A stretch of DNA of 64,000 nucleotides from Lingula anatina. Taxonomy: Eukaryota > Brachiopoda > Lingulata > Lingulida > Lingulidae. How positions within the stretch are numbered: position 1 is the stretch's first letter; each line of letters opens with the position of its first letter. The notes under the pieces were generated by a model, which had not been told where the DNA came from, did not search any database, and was given only the letters and a program-made list of their open reading frames with translations. Positions 1 through 11,239 of the stretch are shown one piece after another. The stretch covers positions 80,574 through 144,573 of the forward strand of contig NW_019775714.1 in NCBI RefSeq assembly GCF_001039355.2, written 5' to 3'. A program made the translations under genes and the position numbers.

Positions 1-223
1 TGGTCCACTGCTCTGAGGTCACATGTTGACCTGCTGGTCTGGTCCAGTGCTCTAAGGTCACATGTTGACCTGCTGGTCTGGCCCACTGCTCTGAGGTCAC
101 TTGCTGACCTGCTGGTCTGGTCCACTGCTCTGAGGTCACATGTTGACCTGCTAGTCTGATCCACTGCTCTGAGGTCACATGTTGACCTGCTAGTCTGATC
201 CACTGCTCTGAGGTCACATGTTG
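1..223. repeat. 39-bp minisatellite derived from a coding exon
   Basis: About 5.7 head-to-tail units of 39 bp begin at 1, 40, 79, 118, 157 and 196. Each contains GAGGTCACATGTTGACCT or a close variant. This core matches the 3' part of the dsRBD exon just downstream (about 341-380), so the array appears to be an intronic expansion of exon sequence. The core is an inverted AGGTCA/TGACCT palindrome. Confidence 0.9.
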
Positions 224-253
224 AAATTTGAGAAACTGATTCTTTCTATCCAG

Positions 254-844
254 GCAAGAAGCTGAACGGGCTGCACACCACCTCTCTGAACACACCAGCC
301 AGTAACTTCTGTCAACTACTCCAGGAGATAGCAGAGGAACAGTGCTTTGAGGTCACCTATGTTGACCTGCAGGAGCTCAGTAACAAAGGTAGGTCACTTT
401 ATGTTGTCCTGCAGGAACTGGGTCATAAATGTAGGTCACATCGTTCAGCTGAGAAGCAGTGCTTTGAGGTCACCTGTTGACCTGCTGGAGCTCAGTAACA
501 AAGGTAGGTCACTTTATGTTGACCTGTAGGAACTCAGTCATAAAGGTAGGTCACATCATTCAGCTGAGAAGCAGTACTTTGAGGTCACATGTTGACTTGC
601 TGGAGCTCAGTAATAAAGGTCACTTCCTGGTTGAGAAAATATGATTATCTCTCTCTCTCTCTCTCTCTTCTCTAGGTAATCACCAGTGTTTTCTCTATTT
701 CCAGGCAATCGTCAGTGTTTGGTGCAGCTGTCCACCATGCCAGTCGCTGTGTGTCACGGCAGCGGACCCACATCTGATGAATGCCATGCTAACGCAGCCC
801 ACAATGCATTGCAGTATCTGAAGATCATGACCAAGAAGGCGTAG
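254..844 (+). CDS. tarbp2: C-terminal dsRBD of a TRBP/PACT/Loquacious-like protein (partial, last two exons)
   Basis: Two coding exons are joined in one frame: 254-388 (acceptor ...tatccag, donor gtaggt, ending in phase 1) and 705-844 (acceptor ...tatttccag, stop TAG 842-844). The first encodes a segment with NFCQLLQEIAEEQ followed by CFEVTYVDLQELSNKG. The second encodes CLVQLSTMPVAVCHGSG and ends NALQYLKIM-TKKA. This is the third, type-B dsRBD of the TARBP2/PRKRA/Loquacious family. In known members that domain binds Dicer and mediates dimerisation rather than dsRNA binding. Earlier exons lie upstream of the window. Which of the vertebrate paralogues it resembles most cannot be decided; invertebrates usually have one gene. 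Confidence 0.9.
341..622 (+). repeat. ~116-bp tandem duplication of exon end plus donor site
   Basis: The end of the dsRBD exon with its splice donor and following intron is repeated at about 458 and 573. Copy 2 keeps an acceptor-like CAG before CTGAGAAG and a donor AAAG|gtaggt (about 504). It has lost two bases relative to the exon and would run into TGA if included. Copy 3 has lost the donor. They are therefore pseudo-exons, possibly a poison exon. Confidence 0.75.
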
Positions 845-3500
845 TGAGGGGGCTTCGATAATCGTGTCACAAAAATGGTAGACTTTGGTCTTTAAATAAA
901 GCTGGAAGATGTCCTGATATCTAGAGTTTAGCATGAATCTAGCATGGATTTTTATTCCTGGGATGATGTGTAAATCTAGGTCAGGGTCAGGTAATGGCTG
1001 GATCAAGGTCAGGTCATATCTGGGTCAAGGCCAGGCCATGTTCAAGGTCAAAGTTCAATTTCTACCCTATAGGTGACATTGTTATTGAAGCAGGCTTGGT
1101 GGGCTGAGGAAACTGCTATGTACAACGCTTTTCATTCTGCTTTGTACATCATTTTTCTCATATTTTTTTTATTAACTTTATTTGAATGATTGTGACTATA
1201 TATTAGTATTTTGTTGTTATATATGAATGTATAGAGGTTGAAAAAGAGACTCTTACAGCTTTTAAAACTGCAAGTGTAGTGAAATTGCATAAGTCAATGT
1301 TATTAACTGTTGTTGCATGTTTTCAGTTTTTAATTTTTTCTCCCAAATGCAATTGCACCTTGCTCGTAGATACAAGCCTGCGTTTGTTCAAGTATCATGG
1401 TGCTTTATAAGGCAATTATGCCCTTTTTAGATAAATAAGAACGGGAACTAGAATTAAGTTGTCAGTTCACCTTGAGAAAAAGGTCTGTTCAGTTTTACTG
1501 TCTCCCTTTAAGCTGTTGTAATAATAATCATGTAGTTATTAGTAGTAATAAGTGAGTTGTGTGTTTGAGGCAGTGAAGTGTTTATCTGTCCCTGGGGCTC
1601 AGGATGGTCACATACTCTGTGCTGAAATATGAATTTTAAGTGAAATAAATTATGTAGGTAATTACATTGTTGAAATGTTTATAACAGAGTCTGAATGTAG
1701 AGAGCCAAAATTGATAAGATGTGTATAATGGAATAATCAAAATTTACATCATGGCAGTGCAAACTTTAAATGTTGAACTTTTTATTTAACGATGTCCATT
1801 GAATGTGCGGTTTTGGTGAACTAGACCAATCTTGTTGACATTGAACATAGAAAGGCACACTTCATGTTTGTTCTGATGTGCACAGTGTGCTGAAGGTTAG
1901 GTAGGACAGTCACACTTGTAATTGAATTTCACAGCTAGGCTATACATCCAAGGCTTATCTTTATGTACTCTAGGAATGCTGTCCAGAATGGTTGGGAACA
2001 TTGCCTCTTTCCACTAGGATATGTTTCACAGTCAGTAGAGTTTTAGTTGGTTTATACAGTGGAATTTGGGCAGAACCACAGTTTTGTTTATTTTATCTGT
2101 GAGGACATTTCAGACTTTCACTAAAATAAACTTGATATTATTCTTCGGGTTAATTTCCCATACTGGATAATTTGATGATATTAGCATGCCTGCTTGGGCT
2201 CCATAACTTGAAAGCATCACGAATTGTGAATAGCTATATCACCCTTCATTTCGAGGCTATTATATGGGGCGAGAATATGGCGAGTTATATAATCAAAGCA
2301 CTTGTGCTTGGACGCAATGCACGATGCTTTCAAGTTACAGGGCAAAGTGTGAGTAGATCAGCTGCTAAGACTAGGGTGCCAGGAGCTGAAAGTTGCTGTA
2401 GATGCATGTGATATGTAGTGTGATGTGATAAATGTGCTTAGTTTTGTATATACACAGGGACTTTTGTCAAGCAGCCTATGTCATATTTTTTGTATATATA
2501 AAGTCCTCACTTTTTTCATGCAGATGTATTTTTTTTTTATTTCCCACTCATTTGGAGCTTTTTTGTATTCAGTTTAAAGGAAGCAAATATGCTTTTCGAA
2601 AATGTTTCAAAAGTTTTGTGTTCTGTAGAGACTAGCCATTTCCATCTTAGTTTACTATTTAACAAAATGCTTTGTGACCTGTAACTGCGTCTGTATTGGG
2701 CATCCTATGTGGAAAACAGCAGAAATATTGTGTATAGCAGTTGTTATGGGCAATAAATACAGAATTGAGAAGGAAAGTTTATATAATTTTCTTTTGATAG
2801 TTTTGCCGATTTAGTAAGTAAATGGAATTGAGTTGATATTGTTGGGACCTTCTACAATTTTCAAGCAGTAAGGCTATTATACAAATAGTCTCAAATGTAA
2901 GAAAAAAACTAAAGTTAGTCTATCAATTTTTACTGGGAGTTATTTTTATGCGTGGAGCAAAACATGAATAATTTGTACAAATGGGCAGTGATGCACTTTA
3001 TTATGCTTGGAAAAGAGAGAAGGCGAAATCTTGAGGAACAATAAAATATAAGATATTTTCTTTCACACTTATTTTTACTTGGGAGGATTGAAATGGACAC
3101 TGTGGCTTTATTGGAAACAAGATATTCCTGCCACAATTTGCTGTGATGTCAACATGATCATATCTCGCTATGATTTGCCACTGCTGTGATTAAGGTCAAA
3201 AAGAGACCAATAGGAGCACCATAGGTTTTTGAAGCTTTTTTAAATTTTATTAAAGAATAAATATCTGAATACAATACTGAATTATAGGCAACTGAAGGGG
3301 AAAAAAGAAATCATTGAAATTGTCACAAATTCTTGAATAAGTATTATCAGCAGGCGATGTCGGACTCAGTGACAACAGAACTGCCTTGTTGGTTCCAAAA
3401 TCAAAAAGTTACTCTGTTCAATTTTCATTCCGATACTTGTAACGAATTATCAGCCTAAACAACATTCTTTCACGTGTATCTCCCTTACTTTTCATTGAGA
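845..3500 (+). other. 3' UTR and intergenic sequence, no gene seen
   Basis: A polyadenylation signal AATAAA occurs at 895-900, only 50 nt after the stop, with further AATAAA sites near 1643 and 2752 that could end longer transcripts. From about 977 to 1047 there is a cluster of AGGTCA/GGGTCA-like half-sites. Small ORFs here are AT-rich and lack splice or family signals. Confidence 0.5.
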
Positions 3501-3529
3501 AACTCTGGAAGATAACTTTCACACACACC

Positions 3530-4130
3530 TAATACCCCCGTCACACTTAATTGGAATCAGCAGGAATCAAGAAGAATGAGGCTGAATGAAGAATTTAAAA
3601 AATCCGCACCACATTCGGGAAAAATTTTTGAATTGACCTTAATTATTGTAAGAGTACCGTTGGAATACTCAGAATGCACTTGAATTCGCCTGGAATGATG
3701 AGTGCATTTTCGACTGTGTAGCTCTCAAATGCAGTTCGAATGTAGTTGGAAAACTAGGAATATCTATAGTGCTGTCAGAAGGCAGTAAGAATATTTAGAA
3801 TATACTTTGGATGGCCTACTAGTGTAGTTCTATTGCTTGCAAAATTAATATTTCACCTCATCCGAGGCACATTCGAAACATTCTGGCGGGATTTTATACC
3901 CTCGTCACACTAGAGGCGGAATGATTAAGAATGGCATCGAAAATACAATTCTTTGTGCATTCCAGGTTATTCAAAGAGCATTCTAAAAATTCGGAGTGCA
4001 TTCCAAATATTTTTACCCATTCTGGTAGCCGGCTCAAATGTTTTTGTCATGTCAAAAACTTTCAAAGTGCATTCCAAGTGGACAATTATCGAATGGCATT
4101 TGAACAGTATTCTAACTGCACTATGACTGC
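3530..4130. repeat. Two direct copies of a dispersed element starting near CGTCACACT
   Basis: Around 3536 and again around 3901 the sequence CCCYCGTCACACT is followed by GGAAT and AAGAATG motifs, in the same orientation about 365 bp apart. Short GAATG/CATTC words recur through both copies. I read this as a non-autonomous repeat. No matching inverted end was found, so the class is unknown. Confidence 0.45.
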
Positions 4131-5659
4131 ATTATATATATATCAATTTCACATTAATTGTCAATCACAGTATAAATTAATGTTTAGTTTTTCATTTGTT
4201 ACTGTTATCTAAAAAAAAGTACTCTTTTTGGGGGCATAAGAAAAAAAAATAACGTTTTTTTTCACATTTGCATTGGTTGTTTCTCCTTGACTTTGCCAAT
4301 TCCCCAGCTTCACATATTTAACAATATAAACAGTATTAATTTGGTAATATCAATAATAATGAAAGAAACAGGGCAATATGCATCCCAAAATTTCCATGTA
4401 CCAACCATGTTTTCAGCAAGAGTATCAAAAAATTATAAAAATTAAACATAAATTTATATATACATATAAGTAAAAATACATGCAAAGATTTGTGAGTATA
4501 AAAAATGCTTGTTATAAAATTAATAAGCTCATTAAGTTCTATTTTAGCTGAATAATAAATTTATAATTAATTACAGTTATAAATGTTGTTTAATAGTGTA
4601 ACAAACAATATCTAGAAAGTTGCAAAAAATACCAAAATTTTACTAAATGCAACAAAAATTAGGCACAATGAAACAAGTGCAGAAAAAGCAAGCATTTGAG
4701 TAAACCATCCCCCTTTTGTTTATTTACATGTTTTATTTACTCATAGAAAATAATGTAGTCCCTTTTGGCTGCCTCTGCCACTTTATCAAGTCTTAAACAT
4801 ATTTGTGAATCATGGGCTAAAAATTGTGTAAAATTGTGTTCAAATAATTTTAGTTTAGGAATAGATATGTGAGATTTTTTCCTAAAACAATGAGTTTCCT
4901 AAAATGTCAGAATAATTTTGAAGGTCAAAAAAATTATTCAAGACTGCTAAATTTACTGGAAATAATATGTTGGTATCATTTCCTTGCATACATGCAGATA
5001 AATCTAACAAAATATTTTGAATGCTACAATTGCATGGTATCTTCATTATACAAAATTTACACCCTTTTGATAGAATCGTTTTGTTTGAACATTTCATTGT
5101 GATATTATTCTTGTTGATAACTATAATATTTGATTTGAGTGAATGGGTATTATGATTGGTTTTACTTGGTTTGGTAACATACTGAAATTACACATCTCAT
5201 TAATTTGCCTTCTGTCATTGTTCATCAGAGCTATTACACAATGTAATTCTGAGTTAATTTTTATATTTGCAAAATGACAATTTTGTTTAATCCCAAGAAA
5301 GCTACCTGGAAGATTTCACTACCATATCAAACTTTTTGTAGCAAAAATAAGTGTAATTCTAATTAATATGTTTTTCAACTTATGAACACCAGCAATATAT
5401 ACAAGGGCAATTTGAATGACACAACTGTGCATGCAAATATTAAGATTATAAATAATAAAATCAATTATTGAAATCTGCCAGGACGGTGAGCAATGATGGA
5501 CACGTGAAACAAGAACACAAAACGAGTTCTCAAAATCACTACAGCAATCAAAAATCTGAACAATACCTGCTACAAAAATGTTGACCTAATGTCTGTTTTG
5601 AGATTGAATCCACTATCAAATGTACATGTCTTATGTCTGTGTAGTTTAGCAGTTCAGTA
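4131..5659. other. AT-rich non-coding stretch
   Basis: No supported gene. The part from about 5390 to 5580 lies just downstream of the Death-domain stop codon on the minus strand, so it is probably 3' UTR of that gene. A diverged copy of it occurs at about 14143-14340. Confidence 0.4.
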
Positions 5660-5934
5660 TTACCCAAGCTTAAGACTCTCCGCTAAGTCTTTACGTCTGG
5701 CCCTTGCCAACGCTTTCTTCAACTTGTCTCGACGCTCCTCATTGCTACAAGCCCCCATTCCTTCTCTCCACTGAAACAGCATATTGCGAATCTGACCAAG
5801 TGCGTCACTGGGGAAGTTGAGTTTGAGATGATCTATCTGAGGTCTCTCCACTCCAAGATAGGCAGCTACTTCCTCCCACTCAAATCCAATATTTCTTGCT
5901 AAGTCGCACATCAAGTCATCAGGTGGATAGACAG
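5660..5934 (-). CDS. Death-domain exon and stop (ROC-COR-Death gene)
   Basis: Acceptor ...tttatag, phase 1, stop TAA at 5660-5662. Reads DDLMCDLARNIGFEWEEVAA, then LGVERPQIDHLKLNFPSDAL, IRNMLFQWREG and KKALARARRKDLAESLKLG. The spacing of LA..IG.EW..VA..LG....I..L and W near the end fits a six-helix Death domain. It is C-terminal, as in other ROC-COR-Death proteins. Confidence 0.85.
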
Positions 5935-8900
5935 CTATAAAAATGAAACAATAGAAACCATAACGCAATCGTCAATATATAACAAGTAACACATGTATTA
6001 AATGTAAAAGTGAATATTTATCAACAAAACCTGTTTCCTGGCATACTTAAATAATATTTGTCATTTTGTATTTGGATTTTATGTGTTTACATTCGCTTAT
6101 TATCTAATGCAAAAGTGTCTCATTTATAATGCTTTTTATACAATATTTTTAATAATTATGACTTTAACTGCACGTGCCTTATTCAAAATAAAATAAGTAC
6201 AAATACATGTCGAAGTGTGCAAATCCGCTTAGCTTTGTTAAAACACTGAATGTCTAGTGTTACTTAGTAATACCCGAATCTTGATACATATGTGTATATT
6301 TACTTTAAGTTATAAGAAAATGAAGGGACAATACCTGCGCAGATTAACCTACCGATTCTGGCTGATGGACAAAAGGTATTTTCATTTTTCCTGAGCCACT
6401 TCCTGTACGGGGCGGTTTCAATAACTTCTCGGCAGCCAGGTGGACAAACGTCGTCACTCTCCAACACCTCTGTCTTCAGATCTTCTGTCAGTTTCTCCAG
6501 GCCGTGTGGGAAGCGGAACCCAATGTTGTACTTCAGGTAAGGGAAGTAGGCTCCAATAAGTCGGTCTAGCTCCTGCCTGATATAGCTAAGTACCTGGAAT
6601 GCACTGTCGCCCTCCAAGACGTTGACACTTCTTTTCAACGAGCCAACCATGATTTTGAATGTGCCGTCTCCTTCATTACATAACTCGAATATTGTGTGAA
6701 TTGAGCGGTCCACCTTGAAGCATGCATAGTCGCAGTATGGATTTTGGTCGTGAGAGGACCACTTCCTGTAGCAGCAGACCACCAGGCAATGAAAGAGACC
6801 AGGGGGACAGAATCCGCCGTCAAACATCAAATATAATGGAGGAATTTTCTGCATTTTCAAATAACCGTCTGGATTGGGTTGGTTTTTTCAGCACACAAGG
6901 TACTAAATATTTCTTCCATTTTTCGTTGGCTTGTTCCTCCGGTAGTTCAACTAGCAAGTCAAAGCGTTGACAAATGCGAAGAAGAATCTGTTTATTTCCC
7001 TTCAGCTCGGCGTCTTGTTCCCACACACTGTCAATCAGTCGTTCATCTAGTTCTCCTCTATCATCCAGCATCTTCCAATAACCCCTGACTTCTGGTTTAG
7101 AAACTTTATGGTACTTCTCTACAGTTATTAAGGATGCAAAGGCATCGATCAGCCATTGTGGATCTAATATGACAATTTCACTAATGCCAACTTCATTGAA
7201 GAAAACAAGTTCTCCCAACTCGCTATAGAATCCCAAAAAGAATAAAACATTTTCGGCAACATCGAAACCATAGCGCTTTCCCTCCTGGAACACATCCTCT
7301 AGGCTCAGACATTTCCGAGATGTGCTCATCTCCTTTAGTCTTTTTTCCAGATGTACATACCTCAATGGCTGCTCTTCTCCCCAGTGTGGCTGTGCATGGA
7401 TTGTTTCCCAAATTCCCCCTTTTAACTCCTTGATCCCGGCGTCCTGCTGGTCACAGTTATTCACAGCGTAGAAGTACGGCTGCACGTGCATGTCATGCGC
7501 TGGTCTGCCGTCCAGGAATTCTTGAATTTTACGAAATTTCTCCTTTGTCAGCTTCACCCTTTCCTGTAGAATTGATTTAAACATCATAGAAATAAAAACA
7601 TTAAATCAATGTTTTCTCTTTTGTTTGTAATGAGTGTGGATAGAAATGTTTAAAAGCGTTTCGTACAGAACATGTAAGCATGGCCTACCTAATTACAATG
7701 GCGACTTAAAATATCAAAAATGTTCTATTTAGAATTTTCATGACCAAATCTAATTTTTCTCACAAAAAATTAAACTTTCTCGACCTTTCCCTCAACAAGG
7801 ATTTGATTCGATCGTCTTTTGTTTATTTATTTATTTATTTATTTATTATCATTAATATTATTATTTTTATTATTATTATTTAAATAAATAAAATAATGTT
7901 GTTCCATATGTATATAAATCCAGAGTAATTCAGATCAGTTTGATTTCCAGTTTTTGGTAGTACAGTGTGTATGCTTGTGGGACATCATGTATAAATATGT
8001 ATGTTTTCAGTATAAAATGTGAATAGTAACATTGTATATCACCTTGAACTTCGCGGCTTTATTTGTCGATTTCGTTTAAAGGAAAGAAATCTATTTAAAA
8101 ATGCCCAGGCCCGATTTTGACCTCCTACCTCTTCAGTTTTCCCTAGTTGATCTCTATGTGTCCCCACTAATAGGATTCTGGGACAAATATCCACCAATCC
8201 AGGGTCTTTTCTTTTTACTATTTCAGTGTGAGTATGGATGGAATTCTGCCAGAATTTTAAAAAATCTGAAAATAAGTTTCCACACATTATTTGTTAATAC
8301 GTAATGTGGTTTCTTTGCCATAGCTAATTTCATGGCGTGAAAATGGTACAATTGTAAATGTATATGGAACATTACAAGTTAAACTTCCAATGTAATTGAA
8401 TAATGGTGGGTACATGAACAATAATCACATGTAGTCAAAACAAGTCTGAAAAGATTCTGATTAAAAGAGAAAGGTGACCAATTAATTTAAAAATGTTAAA
8501 GACAACTGAACGCACCACCAACAGTGTCTGGGACGCTATCCACTGGTTTTGGTCCAGTTCTGCCCACTCGCTCCACATAGACAGGGTCATTTAACTCCTT
8601 GGTGAGGTCAAACACCAGTAAGTAGACAGCTCGCCATGTGAGGAAAGTTTGATGTGTCGTGTAGAAGACATACTGACCGCCAAAGTCCCAGAGAGTCAGT
8701 AAATCTGGAACATCTGGTTGGCCTTGGCTTTTTTCAAGAACCTGCTTCACAGTCACTTCATCTCCATCTATAATGTTTTTCCGTACAGTAGTCTTGTTTG
8801 TTTTCCCTAAAAGATAAAAAAAATTACTCTGCTGTGCGATACTTTCTTGCACCTACACCGAAATAGAGGAGTGACATGTACCAAATTTAAATTGCCGATT

Positions 8901-9093
8901 GTAAACCGTATTTGTTAAAAAAAGTTTTGTATAGAAATATTTGGTAGTTTGTAAGTTTTCTTCATATGGAGGTGATGACCTCAAATATTATATTCCGACG
9001 TCTGTCTAGAGCAGCTTCATCAATGTATGACTGATATTTAATATTTGTAATATTACTTGACTGTATAATGTTCACCTTTCATCATAACGACTG

Positions 9094-9133
<40 letters not shown>

Positions 9134-11239
9134 AACTATTGATTCACTTTTTAAAGAAAATTATAAAAAACAATATTATCTATTATCACAACATTTACTT
9201 ACTGGTTTCTCTGTATTCCTTGAAGCCCCTGGCCAGTGCCTCAATGCAGTAATTTGCACTGGACTCTACACAACGGGAAATATTGGGAAATGTAAACAGA
9301 TAATACGCTTTGTCAAAGTAAATGCATTAAAAAATCAAAGTTTTATTTCCTATATTAGTTCTTAGTATGAGAGACAGAAAAAAACAAACAATATACTGTA
9401 TATATATATTATAGTCTTTAACAATCTTATAAAGTTGGTGTTATAATAGACGTGAAGAGGTGTTTGTCACCTTTTCTCTGCCATGATGTCCCTGCAGTGT
9501 GTTTCTCCAGAATACACCCAGATACCTCAATACCATTCGTCACCGGGTCGTCCTCAGTGAACTCTTCCCCCAGCAGATTTCGGCAAAGGTGTGTTTTCCC
9601 AATACCTCCCTGACCAACCACTATCACATTGGCTCTGTACACTCTCTGTGTTCCCTCCGCACACGCTGCCTGATATATGTCTTAATATGTGATAAAAAAA
9701 AATAGAAGCCTATAGTAAGCTGATATGATTAGTATCTCACGTAGCCAGATTACGGCAATTCTGCACATGTATGATACCCGTGAACAAGTTGAAATTATGG
9801 ATTCGTTATCTAAAACTGTTACACAAGTAGTCGTATAAAACTGTTACACAAGTAGTCGTATAAAGCTGATACACAAATAGTCGCAGAATATGTAAAATGT
9901 AGTCGCTTATATAAAATATTGTTGAAGATTGGAAGTTAAGAAAATTGGCTAAAATGACCCAAAAAAACACAATGTTGACCAAAAGCATACACACTTACAT
10001 ATTTGTTTCAACTCTACTTCTATTTAACATTTTAAAGGTTAATTCTATACCTTCTACTGTTCCTGATTTGTTCTACATACTTACCCAAAGTTGCTGAAAG
10101 AGAAAGATATTGAGGATGAATATAGGTGTATAATTGATTAAGATTTTTAAAAAATATTTACGGAAATATGCAATATTATAGACTGAACAAAACGGTTTCC
10201 AATTTACAATGTTCACCCGCAGCGTACACAATTCTGTAATGAAAGCTATCTGGCTACAATTGAGGTCGACTTTGTTTACTTTCATTTTAATGTGATTTTT
10301 TCAATACTTACCAATCTCTTCCGCTGAAAAATATAATGTATACAAAATAAATGTATTATCAATTTAAATGCCACGTAATGTAAGCTTTCCGCCTACTTTT
10401 ATCGAGGTATGAGGTTTACTGTCTCTAAATATCTAGGATGTACGAGCATATAACTAGTGAAATTAACTGATATTTACCAACCAATATTTCGTCTTCTGGA
10501 CTTACAGTACACTTTACCTATTCGTGTCTTGGTATATACACACACTGGACAATACAGGTGTCACCCCTACAGAACCAGTACTTAGGGGGGATAAATGACT
10601 GTGGAATGATATGCTCCTGGTATCAATTTATTAACATCAAATTTCACAAAAAGACATACAAAACAATTCCATTGTACAGCGGTTTTATACTCATTATAAG
10701 TAGACCAGGTTTTATAACTTTGATTACTCTGATTCAGGGGGTGACGATTCTATTGTCCGGTGTGTGTATATTGTGTTACACAGGCAAACGCGTTTCCAAC
10801 ACTCCACTTACCTATTACTGTATCCAGGTCTTCACCACCTACAGAATACGACAAAATGAAGTATTAAGGTTTTCAATAACATGTTCTATTCTACAAATAC
10901 CTAATGTTTACATTACTGAAATACCTTGCGATTTTATATAGTACCCTGCACCAGCCCCACTCTAGATAAATTATCATTCCAGAATCAAAATGTTATACTT
11001 TTATAGAGTACCCAAAGTTAAGTCCCAAATCACAATGTTTTCTTAAAGTGTACACGAGTGTCATTTTGTTATGAGAGCACTCTAGTTTTACATTACAACA
11101 AAGATAGGTCATTTATTAGTTCGACTCATACGGGGTTATCAAAAGGACATCGCTTTCAGAAAAAAGATAATGCACAAAACTTACCAAAATCAGTAATATT
11201 TCTTAGGGGGTCAATCCGACCATCTGGGACTTCTGTCAT
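5660..11239 (-). CDS. ROC-COR-Death protein gene (multi-exon, one frameshift)
   Basis: Minus-strand exons, 5' to 3': 11185-11239 (ATG), 10812-10838, an ambiguous exon at 10478-10544, 10312-10323, 10085-10093, 9471-9665, 9203-9265, 8519-8806, 8129-8265, 6335-7563 and 5660-5934. Nearly every junction is phase 1; the 8129/7563 junction is phase 0. The order leader, ROC GTPase, COR, Death places it in the ROCO family, close to invertebrate ROC-COR-Death proteins and to the C-terminal half of DAPK1. ROC supplies GTP-regulated switching, COR dimerises, and Death recruits Death-domain partners, so a role in apoptosis or immune signalling is inferred. Predicted length is about 770 residues. The COR exon carries one surplus base, so it is either a pseudogene or an assembly error. 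Confidence 0.8.
6335..7563 (-). CDS. COR-domain exon with a 1-nt frameshift
   Basis: Acceptor ...ttctacag (phase 0), donor gtattg. The first part reads ERVKLTKEKFRKIQEFLDG ... HVQPYFYAVNN ... GELVFFNE ... VILDPQWLIDAF ... KKYLVPCVLKK. After a shift near 6841-6856 it continues IPPLYLMFDGGFCPPGLFH ... LVVCCYRKW ... GRLICAG. These are consecutive COR segments. The exon is 1229 nt, but the flanking phases (0 in, 1 out) require 3n+1, so exactly one base is surplus. Without correction translation stops at TGA 6820-6822. Homopolymer A runs at the site make an indel error possible. Confidence 0.8.
8129..8265 (-). CDS. ROC exon with G4 (THRD)
   Basis: Acceptor ...ttttcag, donor gtaggagg. Encodes DFLKFWQNSIHTHTE and then PRILLVGTHRDQLGKTEE, where THRD stands in for the NKxD guanine-specificity motif as in ROC domains. 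Length 137 nt converts phase 1 to phase 0, which is what the COR exon acceptor needs. Confidence 0.85.
8519..8806 (-). CDS. ROC exon with G3 (DFGGQ)
   Basis: Contains TLWDFGGQYVFYTTHQ and AVYLLVFDLTKE, the G3/switch II region typical of ROC GTPases. Acceptor ...atcttttag. The donor is either gtggtgcg (exon from 8519) or gtgcg three bases further (exon from 8516); both keep phase 1. Confidence 0.85.
9095..9130. repeat. (TA)n microsatellite
   Basis: About 18 TA units inside an intron of the ROC-COR-Death gene. Confidence 0.9.
9203..9265 (-). CDS. 63-nt exon within the ROC domain
   Basis: Acceptor ...tgtgtag, donor gtaagtaa. In phase 1 it reads SSANYCIEALARGFKEYRET, fully open and matching both neighbours in phase. 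It links the P-loop exon to the G3 exon. Confidence 0.7.
9471..9665 (-). CDS. ROC exon 1: P-loop
   Basis: Encodes VYRANVIVVGQGGIGKTHL, a GxxxxGKT Walker A/G1 motif, then NGIEVSG in the switch I region. Donor gtgaca, phase 1. The acceptor is a tandem AG (cag|gcag). The first AG (exon from 9669) gives phase 0, the second (from 9665) gives phase 1. Only the second is compatible with direct joining to the 9-nt micro-exon. Confidence 0.8.
10085..10093 (-). CDS. 9-nt micro-exon (ROC-COR-Death gene)
   Basis: ctttcag | CAACTTTGG | gtaagtatg on the minus strand; phase 1 encodes ATL. Together with the 12-nt exon 219 nt upstream it adds seven residues before the ROC domain. Confidence 0.6.
10312..10323 (-). 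CDS. 12-nt micro-exon (ROC-COR-Death gene)
   Basis: ttttcag | CGGAAGAGATTG | gtaagtatt on the minus strand. In phase 1 it encodes AEEI. It is flanked by near-consensus splice sites and is homologous in layout to the 12-nt exons of the neighbouring gene. Confidence 0.6.
10478..10544 (-). CDS. Overlapping candidate short exons (27/39 nt or 18 nt)
   Basis: An acceptor ...ttgtccag at 10545 permits exons ending at gtaaag (10518-10544, 27 nt) or at the stronger gtaagtcc (10506-10544, 39 nt). A second acceptor gtccag permits 10478-10495 (18 nt, donor gtaaat). All are multiples of three and open in phase 1. The gaps between them are too short to be introns, so 10478-10495 and the upstream form would be alternatives, not consecutive exons. 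Confidence 0.4.
10812..10838 (-). CDS. 27-nt exon of the ROC-COR-Death gene
   Basis: Flanked by acceptor ...ttctgtag and donor gtaagtgg. It is open only in phase 1, where it reads GGEDLDTVI with the split G. The other two phases contain stops. This matches the phase of the leader donor. Confidence 0.6.
11185..11239 (-). CDS. Leader exon with ATG (ROC-COR-Death gene)
   Basis: ATG at 11237-11239 opens 18 codons (MTEVPDGRIDPLRNITDF) plus one G before the donor gtaagttt. An upstream out-of-frame ATGGAAAAATGA overlaps the start as a three-codon uORF. A TATA-like TATAAAG lies 85 nt upstream (11324-11330). The exon and its 5' flank align with 26107-26220, the leader region of the neighbouring protease gene. 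Confidence 0.7.

Noticed and set aside
1-223. CRISPR-like regular repeats
   Set aside because: Units are directly adjacent 39-bp tandem copies without unique spacers, in a eukaryotic intron.
9980-10030. Further short exon ending at ATAT|gtaagtgtg (minus strand)
   Set aside because: The donor is good, but no acceptor with a pyrimidine tract gives a length consistent with the phases on both sides.
10496-10517. 22-nt intron between the two short exon candidates at 10.5 kb
   Set aside because: Far below the minimum for spliceosomal splicing; treated as alternative exons instead.
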